DNA from: Acidovorax sp. Leaf160 | Lineage (GTDB): Bacteria > Pseudomonadota > Gammaproteobacteria > Burkholderiales > Burkholderiaceae_C | Direction of reading: 5' to 3' | Length of the DNA stretch: 64,000 bases | Assembly: GCF_001424265.1 (NCBI RefSeq) | Contig: NZ_LMOV01000001.1 | Coordinates: forward strand, 273,873-337,872 | Shown here: in pieces, positions 8,671-16,399 of the stretch | How the letters are laid out: every line of letters starts with the position of its first letter | Numbering within the stretch: position 1 is the first letter of the stretch | Translations under genes and position numbers: made by a program | Notes under the pieces: generated by a model | Databases searched by the model: none | Seen by the model: only the letters and a program-made list of their open reading frames with translations | Told to the model about the DNA's origin: nothing

Positions 8671-9819
8671 ATGCCCAGCCGCCTGACCACGCGCCTGCGC
8701 CTCGCAGCCGCCGCCCTCTGGCCCGCCCCCATGCATGTGGATGGCCGCGAGCGGCTGCGGATGGTGGTGGGGGCTTTGCTCGGCCTGCTGCTGGCCGGGC
8801 TGCTCAGCCGCTGGCTGGGCGGGCACTGGAGCGTCTCGCCCTGGCTGGTCGCGCCGATGGGTGCCAGCGCGGTGCTGGTGTTCGGGGTGCCGGCCAGTCC
8901 GCTGGCGCAACCCTGGTCGGTGGTGGGAGGCAACACGCTGTCCACCCTGGTCGGCGTGGCCTGCGCCGCGCTGGTGCCCGATCCGGACGTGGCGGGTGCC
9001 CTGGCCGTGGCGCTGGCCATGGCCCTCATGGTGCCGTTGCGCTGCCTGCATCCGCCCGGGGGCGCGGCCGCGCTGTTCGTGGTGATGGCGCATGGCGCGA
9101 AGCCGCAGTTCGCGCTGTTTCCGGTGTTGACCAATTCCCTGCTGCTGGTGGCGGCGGGCATGGCGTGGCATGCGGCCACGGGCAAGCGCTATCCGCATGG
9201 GGCGCAGGCCCGGCCTGCTCCCGCCGGGCGCGCGGAGCGGGGCGCCGGGCGCTTCACGCCGGAGGACCTGGACGCCGCGCTGGCCCACTACAACCAGGTG
9301 CTGGACGTGAGCCGGGACGACCTGGAAGCGCTGCTGCACCACGCCGAGGCCGAGGCCTACCGCCGCACTTTCGGCCAGCTGCGCTGCGCCGACATCATGT
9401 CGCGCGAGCCCGTCACCGTGGCATTCGGCACCGATCTGCAGGAAGCCTGGGCGCTCATGCGCCGCCGCCGCATCAAGGCGCTGCCGGTGGTGGACCGGGC
9501 GCGCCGCATCGTGGGCATCGTCACCACGGCCGACTTCATGCGGCAGATCGATCTGGACGTGCACCAGGGCATCGGCGAGCAGTTGCGCGCGCTGGTGCGC
9601 CGGGTGGGCGCGGTGCATTCCACCAAGCCCGAAGTGGTGGGCCAGATCATGACCCGGCAGGTTCGGGTGGTGAGCGAACACCGGCCGGCGCTCGACCTGG
9701 TGCCGCTCTTCACCGACGACGGCCACCACCACATCCCGGTGATCGATGCCGAGCGCCGGCTGGTCGGCATCATCACCCAGTCGGACCTGGTGCGCGCGCT
9801 GCACCGGGCCGTGCGCTAG
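8671..9819 (+). CDS. HPP family integral membrane protein with two C-terminal CBS domains
   Basis: This 382-residue protein has an N-terminal HPP domain of about four transmembrane helices (LRMVVGALLGLLLAGLLSRWL, then WLVAPMGASAVLVFGVPASP, the family motif RCLHPPGGAAAL, and FALFPVLTNSLLLVAAGMAW), a cytoplasmic linker, and two CBS modules: ADIMSREPVTVAFGTDL...IVGIVTTADF and IMTRQVRVVSEHR...LVGIITQSDL. CBS pairs usually bind adenine nucleotides and control the attached domain. Some HPP proteins transport nitrite, for example in chloroplasts and cyanobacteria; the substrate here is unknown. It is 50 bp downstream of ychF and 63 bp upstream of rarD, all on the same strand. Confidence 0.87.
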   Translation: MPSRLTTRLRLAAAALWPAPMHVDGRERLRMVVGALLGLLLAGLLSRWLGGHWSVSPWLVAPMGASAVLVFGVPASPLAQPWSVVGGNTLSTLVGVACAALVPDPDVAGALAVALAMALMVPLRCLHPPGGAAALFVVMAHGAKPQFALFPVLTNSLLLVAAGMAWHAATGKRYPHGAQARPAPAGRAERGAGRFTPEDLDAALAHYNQVLDVSRDDLEALLHHAEAEAYRRTFGQLRCADIMSREPVTVAFGTDLQEAWALMRRRRIKALPVVDRARRIVGIVTTADFMRQIDLDVHQGIGEQLRALVRRVGAVHSTKPEVVGQIMTRQVRVVSEHRPALDLVPLFTDDGHHHIPVIDAERRLVGIITQSDLVRALHRAVR

Positions 9820-9882
9820 CATCGCCGGGCCGCGTCCCGCGGCACGTCCCTCTCCCCACCCGCTTTTCTCTTTCCCCCTCTC

Positions 9883-10767
9883 ATGCAGATCGGCATCCTC
9901 TACGCCACGCTCGCCTATGTGGCGTGGGGCATCTTCCCCCTGTACTTTCATCAGGTGGCCTCGGTGCCGGCGCTCGAGGTGGTGCTGCACCGCACGCTCT
10001 GGTCGATGGTGCTGCTGGCCGTGGTGCTGGCGGCGCGGCGGCAACTGGCCTGGGTGCTGGCGCTGCGCCGGCAGCCGCGGGTGGTGGCGGCCTTTCTGCT
10101 CTCCGCCTTGCTGCTGTCGGCCAACTGGGTGATCTATGTCTGGGCGGTGCACAACCAGCACGTCGTGGACGCCAGCCTGGGGTACTTCATCCTGCCGCTG
10201 GTGAATGTGGCCCTGGGCCTGGTGTTCCTGGGCGAGCGGCCCCGTCGCGGGCAGTGGATGGCGCTGGCCGTGGCTGCGGCCGGCGTGCTGTGGCTCACCG
10301 TGCAGACCGGGCGGCTGCCGTGGATCGCCCTGGTGCTGGCGCTCACCTTCGGCTTCTATGGACTGCTGCGCAAGACGGCGGTGCTGGGCGCCATCGAGGG
10401 GCTGGCGCTGGAAACCGCCTTGCTTGCGCCACTGGCCGCCGGCCTGCTGGCGTGGCTCACGCTGACCGGCCGGGCGGCCTGGCCCGAGGCCGACGCCGCC
10501 ACCCAGGCCTGGCTGCTGGTGGCCGGGCCCATCACCGCCGTACCGCTGCTGCTCTTCGCCGCGGGTGCCCGGCGCATTCCGCTGGCGACCATGGGGGTGC
10601 TGCAGTACATCTCGCCCACGCTGCAGTTCGCGCTGGGCATCTGGCTGTTTGGCGAAACCGTGCAGCCCGCGCGGCTGGCGGGCTTTGCGGTGATCTGGGT
10701 GGCACTGGCGCTCTACACCGTGGAAGGCGCCTGGCAGCGCCGGCCCACGTCCTGGGCCCGCTCCTGA
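9883..10767 (+). CDS. rarD: EamA-family transporter RarD
   Basis: RarD belongs to the drug/metabolite transporter superfamily. The 294-residue product has ten predicted transmembrane helices arranged as two EamA repeats. The RarD opening is typical: GILYATLAYVAWGIFPLYFH, followed by EVVLHRTLWS and SANWVIYVWAVHNQHVVDASLGYF, which includes the family signature NW-x-(IV)-(YF)-x-WAV. A late IPLATMGVLQYISPTLQF matches the second repeat. RarD was named for chloramphenicol sensitivity in E. coli; its natural substrate is not established. The gene is last in a same-strand run after ychF and the HPP-CBS gene, and one of the 67-bp dispersed repeats starts just after its stop codon. Confidence 0.92.
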   Translation: MQIGILYATLAYVAWGIFPLYFHQVASVPALEVVLHRTLWSMVLLAVVLAARRQLAWVLALRRQPRVVAAFLLSALLLSANWVIYVWAVHNQHVVDASLGYFILPLVNVALGLVFLGERPRRGQWMALAVAAAGVLWLTVQTGRLPWIALVLALTFGFYGLLRKTAVLGAIEGLALETALLAPLAAGLLAWLTLTGRAAWPEADAATQAWLLVAGPITAVPLLLFAAGARRIPLATMGVLQYISPTLQFALGIWLFGETVQPARLAGFAVIWVALALYTVEGAWQRRPTSWARS

Positions 10768-11087
10768 AGAAATATTGGAGCCAAAAGTGGCTCTAGCGCT
10801 TGATTTATAAGGGTATTGTGCTATATATTCGATAGCAATGCATGCGCCGCAGGCGTTGCACACGGTTTGTCATAAAGCCGGGCCAGAATGCGGTGCAGCC
10901 TGCACCCGATCCACCGGGCGGATGGGGCAGCACAGGGTGCGGGACAGCGGGCGTCAGCCCCCGGCCCGCGGGAGAGTGTGCCGCGCACGTCGGGGCACAG
11001 GGCGATTCGCCGTGTTTCATGGGGGCTGAGGGCACCCGGCGGCGGCAGAGGCAGGGCGTGCGGTGTGCGCGCCCGCCAGGAGATCAC
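10768..11087. other. 320-bp intergenic region without a gene
   Basis: The stretch between rarD and the porin gene holds dispersed repeat copy A at its left end. The remaining ~250 bp are GC-rich (for example CCCCCGGCCCGCGGGAG near 10955) with no convincing ORF, promoter or terminator. A good ribosome site (CAGGAGATCAC) precedes the porin ATG at its right end. Confidence 0.7.
10771..10838 (-). repeat. dispersed ~67-bp repeat, copy A
   Basis: On the minus strand it reads TTGCTAT-CGAATAT-ATAGC (head), a ~12-nt spacer, then CTTATAAATCAAGCGCTAGAG and CCACTTTTGGCTCCAATATT (tail). CTTATAAATCAAGCGCT is shared exactly with copy D, 29 kb away. It begins 3 bp after the rarD stop. Confidence 0.75.
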
Positions 11088-12446
11088 ATGCGTTGGAATG
11101 GTTGGTTGGCGCGCCGCTGGGCGCTGGGGCAGGGGGCGGCGGCGCTGGCCGCCATGGCGTTCGCTCCCACCTGGGCGCAGGCCCAGGCGGCCGAAAGCGT
11201 GCAGGCGGAAGACTGGAACGCCCGCTTCCAGTCCACCTATGTCTGGCAGGGCAAGCGCCCCTTCCGGGCGGCGTATTCCGGGCCCAACAGCCTGTCGCCG
11301 GACAAGGAGCGCAGCTACTCGTTCACGGCGACCGCCTTTCTCGGCTGGCGCCCCTGGACGGGCGGCGAGCTCTACTTCAACCCCGAAGCCGCGCAAGGCG
11401 TGCCGCTGTCCGGCCTGACCGGGCTGGGGGGCCTAACGAACGGCGAGATGGCACGCACGTCCGGGGCGCAGCTGAAGGCCTACCGGGCCCGGCTCTTCCT
11501 GCGCCAGACCTGGGGAATGGGCGGCGAGCAGGAGGCCGTGGAATCGGGCCCCAACCAGCTGGCCGGCATGCAGGACAAGCGCCGGCTGGTGCTCACGGCC
11601 GGCAACCTGTCGGTCACCGACATCTTCGATGCGAACGCCTACAGCCACGACCCGCGCACGCAGTTCCTTAACTGGTCGGTGATGACGCACGGCGCCTACG
11701 ACTTCGCGGCCGATGCGCGCGGATATACCTGGGGCGCCGCGCTGGAGTGGCACCACGACGACTGGGCCCTGCGCGCCGGCCGCTTCATCCAGCCACGGGA
11801 GCCCAACCAGCAGCAGCTGGGCCACGACATCTTCCGCCACTACGGCGACCAGATCGAGCTGGAGCACGCGCACACGCTGGCCGGCCAGCCGGGCACGGTG
11901 CGGCTGCTGGCGTTCCACAACCGGGCACGCATGTCGCGCTTTCAGGATGCGCTGGACCTGGCCGCACGCACCAGCGCCGTGCCGGACATCAACGCCGTGC
12001 GTACCGGCGTGCAGGGCAAGAGCGGCTTCGGCGTCAACATCGAGCAGGCGGCGACGGACGATGTGGGCGTCTTCCTGCGCGCCAGCCGGGCCGACGGCAA
12101 GACCGAAACCTACGCCTTCACCGAGATCGAGCGGTCGCTCTCGGGCGGGGTGCTGCTCAAGGGCACGGCCTGGGGCCGCGGCGGCGACACGCTGGGCGCG
12201 GCCTTCGCCCGCAACAGCCTTTCCGGCGTGCACCGCCGATATCTTTCGGCCGGCGGCACAGGCTTCTTCATCGGCGACGGGCGCCTGAACTACCGGCCCG
12301 AGACCATCTACGAGGCCTTCTACAACGTGCAATTGGCCAAGGCCGCCTGGGTCACGCTGGACTGGCAGTACATCCGTAACCCGGCCTACAACGCGGACCG
12401 CGGGCCGGTGAAGGTGGGGTCGGTGCGGCTGCACACCGAGTTCTGA
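11088..12446 (+). CDS. outer-membrane porin, OprB/carbohydrate-selective type (probable)
   Basis: The 452-residue product has a signal peptide (WALGQGAAALAAMAFAPTWAQAQA, cleavage near residue 32) and a mature part rich in alternating beta strands. It opens WNARFQSTYVWQGKRPFRAAYSGPNSL and ends in phenylalanine (VGSVRLHTEF), as needed for BAM-mediated assembly. The pattern of alginate/OprB-like porins is visible: TATAFLGWRPWTGGELYFNPE, LTAGNLSVTDIFDANAYSHDPRTQF, a late RYLSAGGTGFFIGDGRLNYRPET and LDWQYIRNPAYN. It is therefore probably a sugar- or organic-solute porin. ATG 11088 is chosen because AGGAGATCAC lies directly before it; the longer frame upstream is GC-rich non-coding sequence. It is flanked by repeat copies A and B and appears to be a single transcription unit. 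Confidence 0.85.
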   Translation: MRWNGWLARRWALGQGAAALAAMAFAPTWAQAQAAESVQAEDWNARFQSTYVWQGKRPFRAAYSGPNSLSPDKERSYSFTATAFLGWRPWTGGELYFNPEAAQGVPLSGLTGLGGLTNGEMARTSGAQLKAYRARLFLRQTWGMGGEQEAVESGPNQLAGMQDKRRLVLTAGNLSVTDIFDANAYSHDPRTQFLNWSVMTHGAYDFAADARGYTWGAALEWHHDDWALRAGRFIQPREPNQQQLGHDIFRHYGDQIELEHAHTLAGQPGTVRLLAFHNRARMSRFQDALDLAARTSAVPDINAVRTGVQGKSGFGVNIEQAATDDVGVFLRASRADGKTETYAFTEIERSLSGGVLLKGTAWGRGGDTLGAAFARNSLSGVHRRYLSAGGTGFFIGDGRLNYRPETIYEAFYNVQLAKAAWVTLDWQYIRNPAYNADRGPVKVGSVRLHTEF

Positions 12447-12462
12447 GCTCGGACCTGTCCCA

Positions 12463-12527
12463 TTCCTGCCAAAAATGACCTGCGGCGCCGACGGAGTCAG
12501 CGCGGGACGCTATTTTTTCAATAGCAA
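12463..12527 (-). repeat. dispersed ~67-bp repeat, copy B
   Basis: On the minus strand: TTGCTAT-TGAAAAA-ATAGC (head), a spacer, then GGCGCCGCAGGTCATTTTTGGC (tail). It fills the gap between the convergent porin and YqaA-type genes, where it could act as a shared terminator structure. Confidence 0.7.
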
Positions 12528-12539
12528 TCCGCGCGGCGC

Positions 12540-13022
12540 TCAGTGCGGCACGGCGCCCGGCCAGAAATAGAGCAGGCCGGCCGTCATCACCAGGTAGCGG
12601 GCGAACTTCCCCACCGCCATGTAGGCCATGCAGGGCCAGAACGGCAGCTTGAGCCAGCCGGCCACCGCGCAGAGCGGGTCGCCCACCACCGGCAGCCAGC
12701 TCAGCAGGCAGGCCTTGGGGCCGAAGCGTTCCAGCCACTTGAGCGCGCGCGGTTCCTTGTGGAAGCCCCGGGCCTTGTCCACCGCCTTGTGCGCGCCCAG
12801 GCCCATCCACCAGCTCACCCCGCCGCCCAGCGTGTTGCCGGCGGTGGCGACCAGCACGGCGGGCCAGAACAACTCGGGGTTGAGCTTGATGAGGCCGAAC
12901 ACCGCCGGCTCCGAGCCCAGCGGCAGCAGCGTCGCCGAGATGAAGGACACCACGAAAACCGTGCTGAGGCCGAACTGGGGCAGGGCCAGCACGTCCATGA
13001 GGTGATTCATCCAGAGTTCCAT
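12540..13022 (-). CDS. YqaA-family inner-membrane protein (DedA/VTT relative)
   Basis: This 160-residue protein has about four hydrophobic segments (STVFVVSFISATLLPLGSE, PAVLVATAGNTLGGGVSWWMG, CLLSWLPVVGDPLCAVAGWL, LVMTAGLLYFWPG) and the SNARE-associated/VTT-like sequences GNTLGGGVSWWMG and WLPVVGDPLCAVAG. Both match the YqaA family, small relatives of the DedA flippase-like proteins. Residues ERFGPKACLLSWLPVVGD correspond to the conserved re-entrant segment. Function is not established for YqaA; related DedA proteins recycle undecaprenyl phosphate or lipids. The gene is convergent with the porin gene and divergent from dusB (188 bp between starts). A start at M5 is possible. Confidence 0.85.
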   Translation of the reverse strand: MELWMNHLMDVLALPQFGLSTVFVVSFISATLLPLGSEPAVFGLIKLNPELFWPAVLVATAGNTLGGGVSWWMGLGAHKAVDKARGFHKEPRALKWLERFGPKACLLSWLPVVGDPLCAVAGWLKLPFWPCMAYMAVGKFARYLVMTAGLLYFWPGAVPH

Positions 13023-13210
13023 AGCTGGGCGGGAGTGTAGGGCGGCCCGGTGGCCCGGCCGTGTAGCCCGGCGCCCCGTGCGGTGGTGCGCCGACCTCCG
13101 GCCGGCTGCGATGGCGCGGGGCTGGCTGCCATCCGGCGGCCGACATGGCGGGCGGCTACAATCCTGCCTCCTTTTTCAGCACGCGCTGCCTCCCCCTTCC
13201 CCCCGACCCC

Positions 13211-14263
13211 ATGCACATCGGCCATATTCCTTTGGCGAATCGTCTGTTCGTCGCGCCCATGGCGGGTGTGACGGACCGGCCTTTCCGCCAGCTGTGCAAG
13301 GCGCTGGGGGCGGGCTATGCGGTCAGCGAGATGGTGACCTCGCGCAAGGATCTGTGGAACAGCCTCAAGACCTCGCGCCGGGCCAACCACGAGGGCGAGC
13401 CGGGTCCCATCGCCGTGCAGATCGCCGGCACCGACGCCGCCATGATGGCCGAGGCCGCGCTCTACAACGTGGATCGCGGCGCCGAGATCATCGACATCAA
13501 CATGGGCTGCCCGGCCAAGAAGGTGTGCAACAAGTGGGCCGGTTCGGCGCTGATGCAGAACGAGGCGCTGGCCGTCGAGATCGCGCAGGCGGTGGTCGAG
13601 GCCTGCGCACCGCGCAACGTGCCGGTCACCCTGAAGATGCGCACCGGCTGGTGCCAGCAGCACAAGAATGCGGTGCAGCTCGCGCGCGCGTTCGAGGGCG
13701 TGGGCATCCAGATGCTGACCGTGCATGGCCGCACGCGCGAGCAGGGCTACAAAGGCCAGGCCGAGTACGACACCATCGCCGCCGTCAAGGCTGCGGTGGG
13801 CGTGCCGGTGGTGGCCAATGGCGACATCACCTCGCCCGAGAAGGCGAAGGCGGTGCTGGCCGCAACCGGTGCCGATGCGGTGATGATCGGCCGCGCCGCC
13901 CAGGGCCGGCCGTGGATCTTCCGCGAGATCGGCCACTACCTGGCCACCGGCGAGCACCTGGCGCCACCCCTGGTGGCCGAGGTGCGGCGCCTGCTGCTGG
14001 ACCACCTGCACGACCACTACGGCCTCTACGGCGAGCCCACCGGCGTGCGCAGCGCGCGCAAGCACATCGCCTGGTACGTGCGGGCGCTGCCCGGCGGCGA
14101 GGCCTTCAGACAACACATCAACACGATCGAGGACTGCGCGGCCCAGTGGCAGGCGGTGGCCGACTATTTCGATGCCCTGGGCGCATCGATGGACCGGCTC
14201 CCCCCAGCCAGCGACGCCGACGCGGACCCGAGAGAGCGAATGCATGAGCAACAAACACATTGA
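13211..14263 (+). CDS. dusB: tRNA-dihydrouridine synthase B
   Basis: DusB is an FMN- and NADPH-dependent enzyme that reduces uridine in the D-loop of tRNAs (U17 in E. coli). The 350-residue product has the TIM-barrel start MAGVTDRPFRQLCKALGAGY and SEMVTS, the catalytic Cys in IDINMGCPAKKV, FMN-binding TLKMRTGW, MLTVHGRTREQGY, VVANGDIT and VMIGRAAQGRPWIF, and the C-terminal RNA-binding helical domain (SARKHIAWYVRALPGGEAFR). ATG 13211 gives the family start (MHIGHIPLANRLFVAPMAG). A TACAAT -10-like box lies about 50 bp upstream. Its 3' end overlaps fis by 20 bp, the dusB-fis arrangement known from Enterobacteria and other proteobacteria. Confidence 0.97.
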   Translation: MHIGHIPLANRLFVAPMAGVTDRPFRQLCKALGAGYAVSEMVTSRKDLWNSLKTSRRANHEGEPGPIAVQIAGTDAAMMAEAALYNVDRGAEIIDINMGCPAKKVCNKWAGSALMQNEALAVEIAQAVVEACAPRNVPVTLKMRTGWCQQHKNAVQLARAFEGVGIQMLTVHGRTREQGYKGQAEYDTIAAVKAAVGVPVVANGDITSPEKAKAVLAATGADAVMIGRAAQGRPWIFREIGHYLATGEHLAPPLVAEVRRLLLDHLHDHYGLYGEPTGVRSARKHIAWYVRALPGGEAFRQHINTIEDCAAQWQAVADYFDALGASMDRLPPASDADADPRERMHEQQTH

Positions 14264-14477
14264 GGAATGCGTGCGCGAGAACCTGCAGGGGTACTTTCGC
14301 GACCTGGGGGGCGAGGCGCCGGACGGCATGTACGACATGCTGGTGCGGCTGGTCGAGAAGCCGCTGCTGGAAGTGGTGATGACCCACGCCGAGAACAACC
14401 AGTCCCGCGCGGCCGAATGGCTGGGGCTGAACCGCAACACGCTGCGCAAGAAGCTGGTGGAGCACAAGCTGCTCTGA
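14244..14477 (+). CDS. fis: DNA-binding protein Fis
   Basis: Fis is a small dimeric nucleoid protein and transcription activator that bends DNA. This 77-residue version has the betaproteobacterial form: a short N-terminal part (MSNKHIEECVRENLQGYFRDL), a dimerisation region (MYDMLVRLVEKPLLEVVMTH) and the highly conserved C-terminal helix-turn-helix AENNQSRAAEWLGLNRNTLRKKL. The N-terminal beta-hairpin arms used by E. coli Fis in Hin recombination are absent, as is usual for this class. The ATG at 14244 lies inside the last codons of dusB, so expression depends on the dusB transcript. Copy C of the dispersed repeat begins 17 bp after its stop. Confidence 0.96.
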   Translation: MSNKHIEECVRENLQGYFRDLGGEAPDGMYDMLVRLVEKPLLEVVMTHAENNQSRAAEWLGLNRNTLRKKLVEHKLL

Positions 14478-14494
14478 CGCATCCCTCTGCTCGA

Positions 14495-14562
14495 TTGCTA
14501 TAAAAATAGTAGCTACCAGCGCCCATGCATCAAGCGCTGGAGCCCGATTTGATTCCAAAAAC
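14495..14562 (+). repeat. dispersed ~67-bp repeat, copy C
   Basis: TTGCTAT-AAAAATA-GTAGC (head with one mismatch), a spacer with CAGCGC, then ATCAAGCGCTGGAGCCCGAT and TTGATTCC (tail). It lies in the purH leader and ends 13 bp before the purH ATG. Confidence 0.75.
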
Positions 14563-14575
14563 CTCCGTTGAATCC

Positions 14576-16177
14576 ATGAACGCACTTCTTTCCGTCTCCG
14601 ACAAGACCGGCATCGTCGAATTCGCGCAGGCGCTGCATGCCCTGGGCATCCGCCTGCTGTCCACTGGCGGCACCGCCAAGCTGCTGGCCGACAAGGGCCT
14701 GCCCGTCACCGAGGTGGCCGAGGTGACGCAGTTCCCCGAGATGCTCGACGGCCGCGTGAAGACGCTGCACCCCAAGGTGCACGGCGGCCTGCTGGCGCGG
14801 CGCGATGTGCCCCAGCACATGGCGGCGCTCAAGGAACACGGCATCGACACCATCGACCTGCTGGTGGTGAACCTCTACCCCTTCGAAGCCACCGTCGCCA
14901 AGCCTGGCTGCACGCTGGCCGACGCCATCGAGAACATCGACATCGGCGGCCCGGCCATGGTGCGCAGCGCCGCCAAGAACTGGCAGGACGTGGGTGTGGT
15001 CACCTCGGCCGACCAATATGGCGCCGTGCTGGACGAGCTGAAAGCCGCCGGCAAGCTCAGCGACAAGCTGCGCTTTCAGCTCTCGGTGGCCGCGTTCAAC
15101 CGCATCGCGCAGTACGACGGCGCGATCAGCGACTATCTCTCGTCCGTCAGCTTCGACGCGGAAAAGCTGTCCGACACCTATGTGCCCGAGCGCAGCCAGT
15201 TCCCCGGCCAGAGCAACGGCCAGTTCGTCAAGGTGCAGGACCTGCGCTACGGCGAGAACAGCCACCAGCAGGCGGCGCTCTACCGCGACCTGCATCCCGC
15301 GCCGGGCTCCATCGTCACCGGCGAGCAGCTGCAGGGCAAGGAGCTGAGCTACAACAACATCGCCGACGCCGACGCCGCCTGGGAATGCGTCAAGAGCTTC
15401 GACGCGCCGGCCTGCGTGATCGTCAAGCACGCCAACCCCTGCGGCGTGGCCGTGGGCCTGGATGCCGCCAGCGCCTACGGCAAGGCCTTCCAGACCGACC
15501 CGACCAGCGCGTTCGGCGGCATCATCGCCTTCAACCGCCCGGTGGATGCCGCTGCGGCGCAACTGGTCGTCAAGCAGTTCGTCGAAGTGCTGATGGCGCC
15601 GGGCTTCACGCCCGAAGCGCTGGAAATCTTCCGCCCCAAGGCCAACGTGCGGCTGATGCAGATCGCGCTGCCCGGTCCACAGGGCTCGACCGCCTGGAGC
15701 CGTGGCCGCAACGCCATGGACGCCAAGCGCATCGGCTCCGGCATGCTGCTGCAGTCGGCCGACAACCACGAGCTGGCGCTGACCGACCTGAAGGTGGTCA
15801 CCCGAAAGCAGCCCACGCTGGAAGAGATGGAAGACCTGCTCTTCGCCTGGAAGGTCGCCAAGTACGTCAAGAGCAACGCCATCGTCTTCTGCAAGGGCGG
15901 CATGACCATGGGCGTGGGCGCCGGCCAGATGAGCCGCCTCGACTCCGCCCGCATCGCCAGCATCAAGGCCGAGCACGCGAAGCTGTCGCTGCAGGGCACG
16001 GTGGTGGCGAGCGACGCCTTCTTCCCGTTCCGCGATGGCCTCGACGTGGTGGTGGATGCCGGCGCGACCTGCGTCATCCAGCCCGGCGGCTCGATGCGCG
16101 ACCAGGAAGTGATCGATGCGGCCAACGAGCGCGGCGTGGCCATGGTGTTCAGCGGCGTGCGCCACTTCCGGCATTGA
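14576..16177 (+). CDS. purH: bifunctional AICAR transformylase / IMP cyclohydrolase PurH
   Basis: PurH carries out the last two steps of purine synthesis: formylation of AICAR by 10-formyl-THF, and ring closure to IMP. The 533-residue product has the N-terminal cyclohydrolase (MGS-like) domain ([48 protein letters not shown]) and the C-terminal transformylase domain with the catalytic KHANPCG motif around residue 285. It also has the family blocks [51 protein letters not shown] and [11 protein letters not shown], and ends [21 protein letters not shown] at 14576 is the family start; the ATG at 14525 would begin inside dispersed repeat C. A clear terminator follows 84 bp after the stop. Confidence 0.97.
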   Translation: MNALLSVSDKTGIVEFAQALHALGIRLLSTGGTAKLLADKGLPVTEVAEVTQFPEMLDGRVKTLHPKVHGGLLARRDVPQHMAALKEHGIDTIDLLVVNLYPFEATVAKPGCTLADAIENIDIGGPAMVRSAAKNWQDVGVVTSADQYGAVLDELKAAGKLSDKLRFQLSVAAFNRIAQYDGAISDYLSSVSFDAEKLSDTYVPERSQFPGQSNGQFVKVQDLRYGENSHQQAALYRDLHPAPGSIVTGEQLQGKELSYNNIADADAAWECVKSFDAPACVIVKHANPCGVAVGLDAASAYGKAFQTDPTSAFGGIIAFNRPVDAAAAQLVVKQFVEVLMAPGFTPEALEIFRPKANVRLMQIALPGPQGSTAWSRGRNAMDAKRIGSGMLLQSADNHELALTDLKVVTRKQPTLEEMEDLLFAWKVAKYVKSNAIVFCKGGMTMGVGAGQMSRLDSARIASIKAEHAKLSLQGTVVASDAFFPFRDGLDVVVDAGATCVIQPGGSMRDQEVIDAANERGVAMVFSGVRHFRH

Positions 16178-16260
16178 CATCGTTCGGGGCGAAGGCTTGG
16201 CCGCCGCTCGACGACGGCCTCGTCTTGGCGGCGGAGCACCTCGCGGCCGCAGGCGCTTGT

Positions 16261-16285
16261 CTGGCAAGCACTGCCAGCTCTTTTT
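16261..16285 (+). terminator. intrinsic terminator downstream of purH
   Basis: Stem CTGGCA (16261-16266) and TGCCAG (16272-16277) enclose a 5-nt loop and are followed by CTCTTTTT. The position, 84 bp after the purH stop, and the T run fit rho-independent termination. Confidence 0.7.
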
Positions 16286-16359
16286 CAATGGCATCAGGCG
16301 CCTGGTGAGGGAGGCAGTAGGAGTCGGAGGGGGTAGGTCTGTCAGAAGGTGATGCGGTT

Positions 16360-16379
16360 AATGAGATTTATTATCATTT
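16360..16379 (+). promoter_or_regulatory. Fur-box-like operator
   Basis: AATGAGATTTATTATCATTT is an AT-rich inverted repeat in an otherwise GC-rich region. Its arms AATGAGA and TTATCATT match the halves of known Fur boxes (AATGAGAAT and ATTATCATT types). It ends 20 bp before the ATG of the sigma/anti-sigma gene, so iron-loaded Fur would repress the siderophore operon. Confidence 0.75.
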
Positions 16380-16399
16380 GTCCGCTATCCTTGGCGGTC

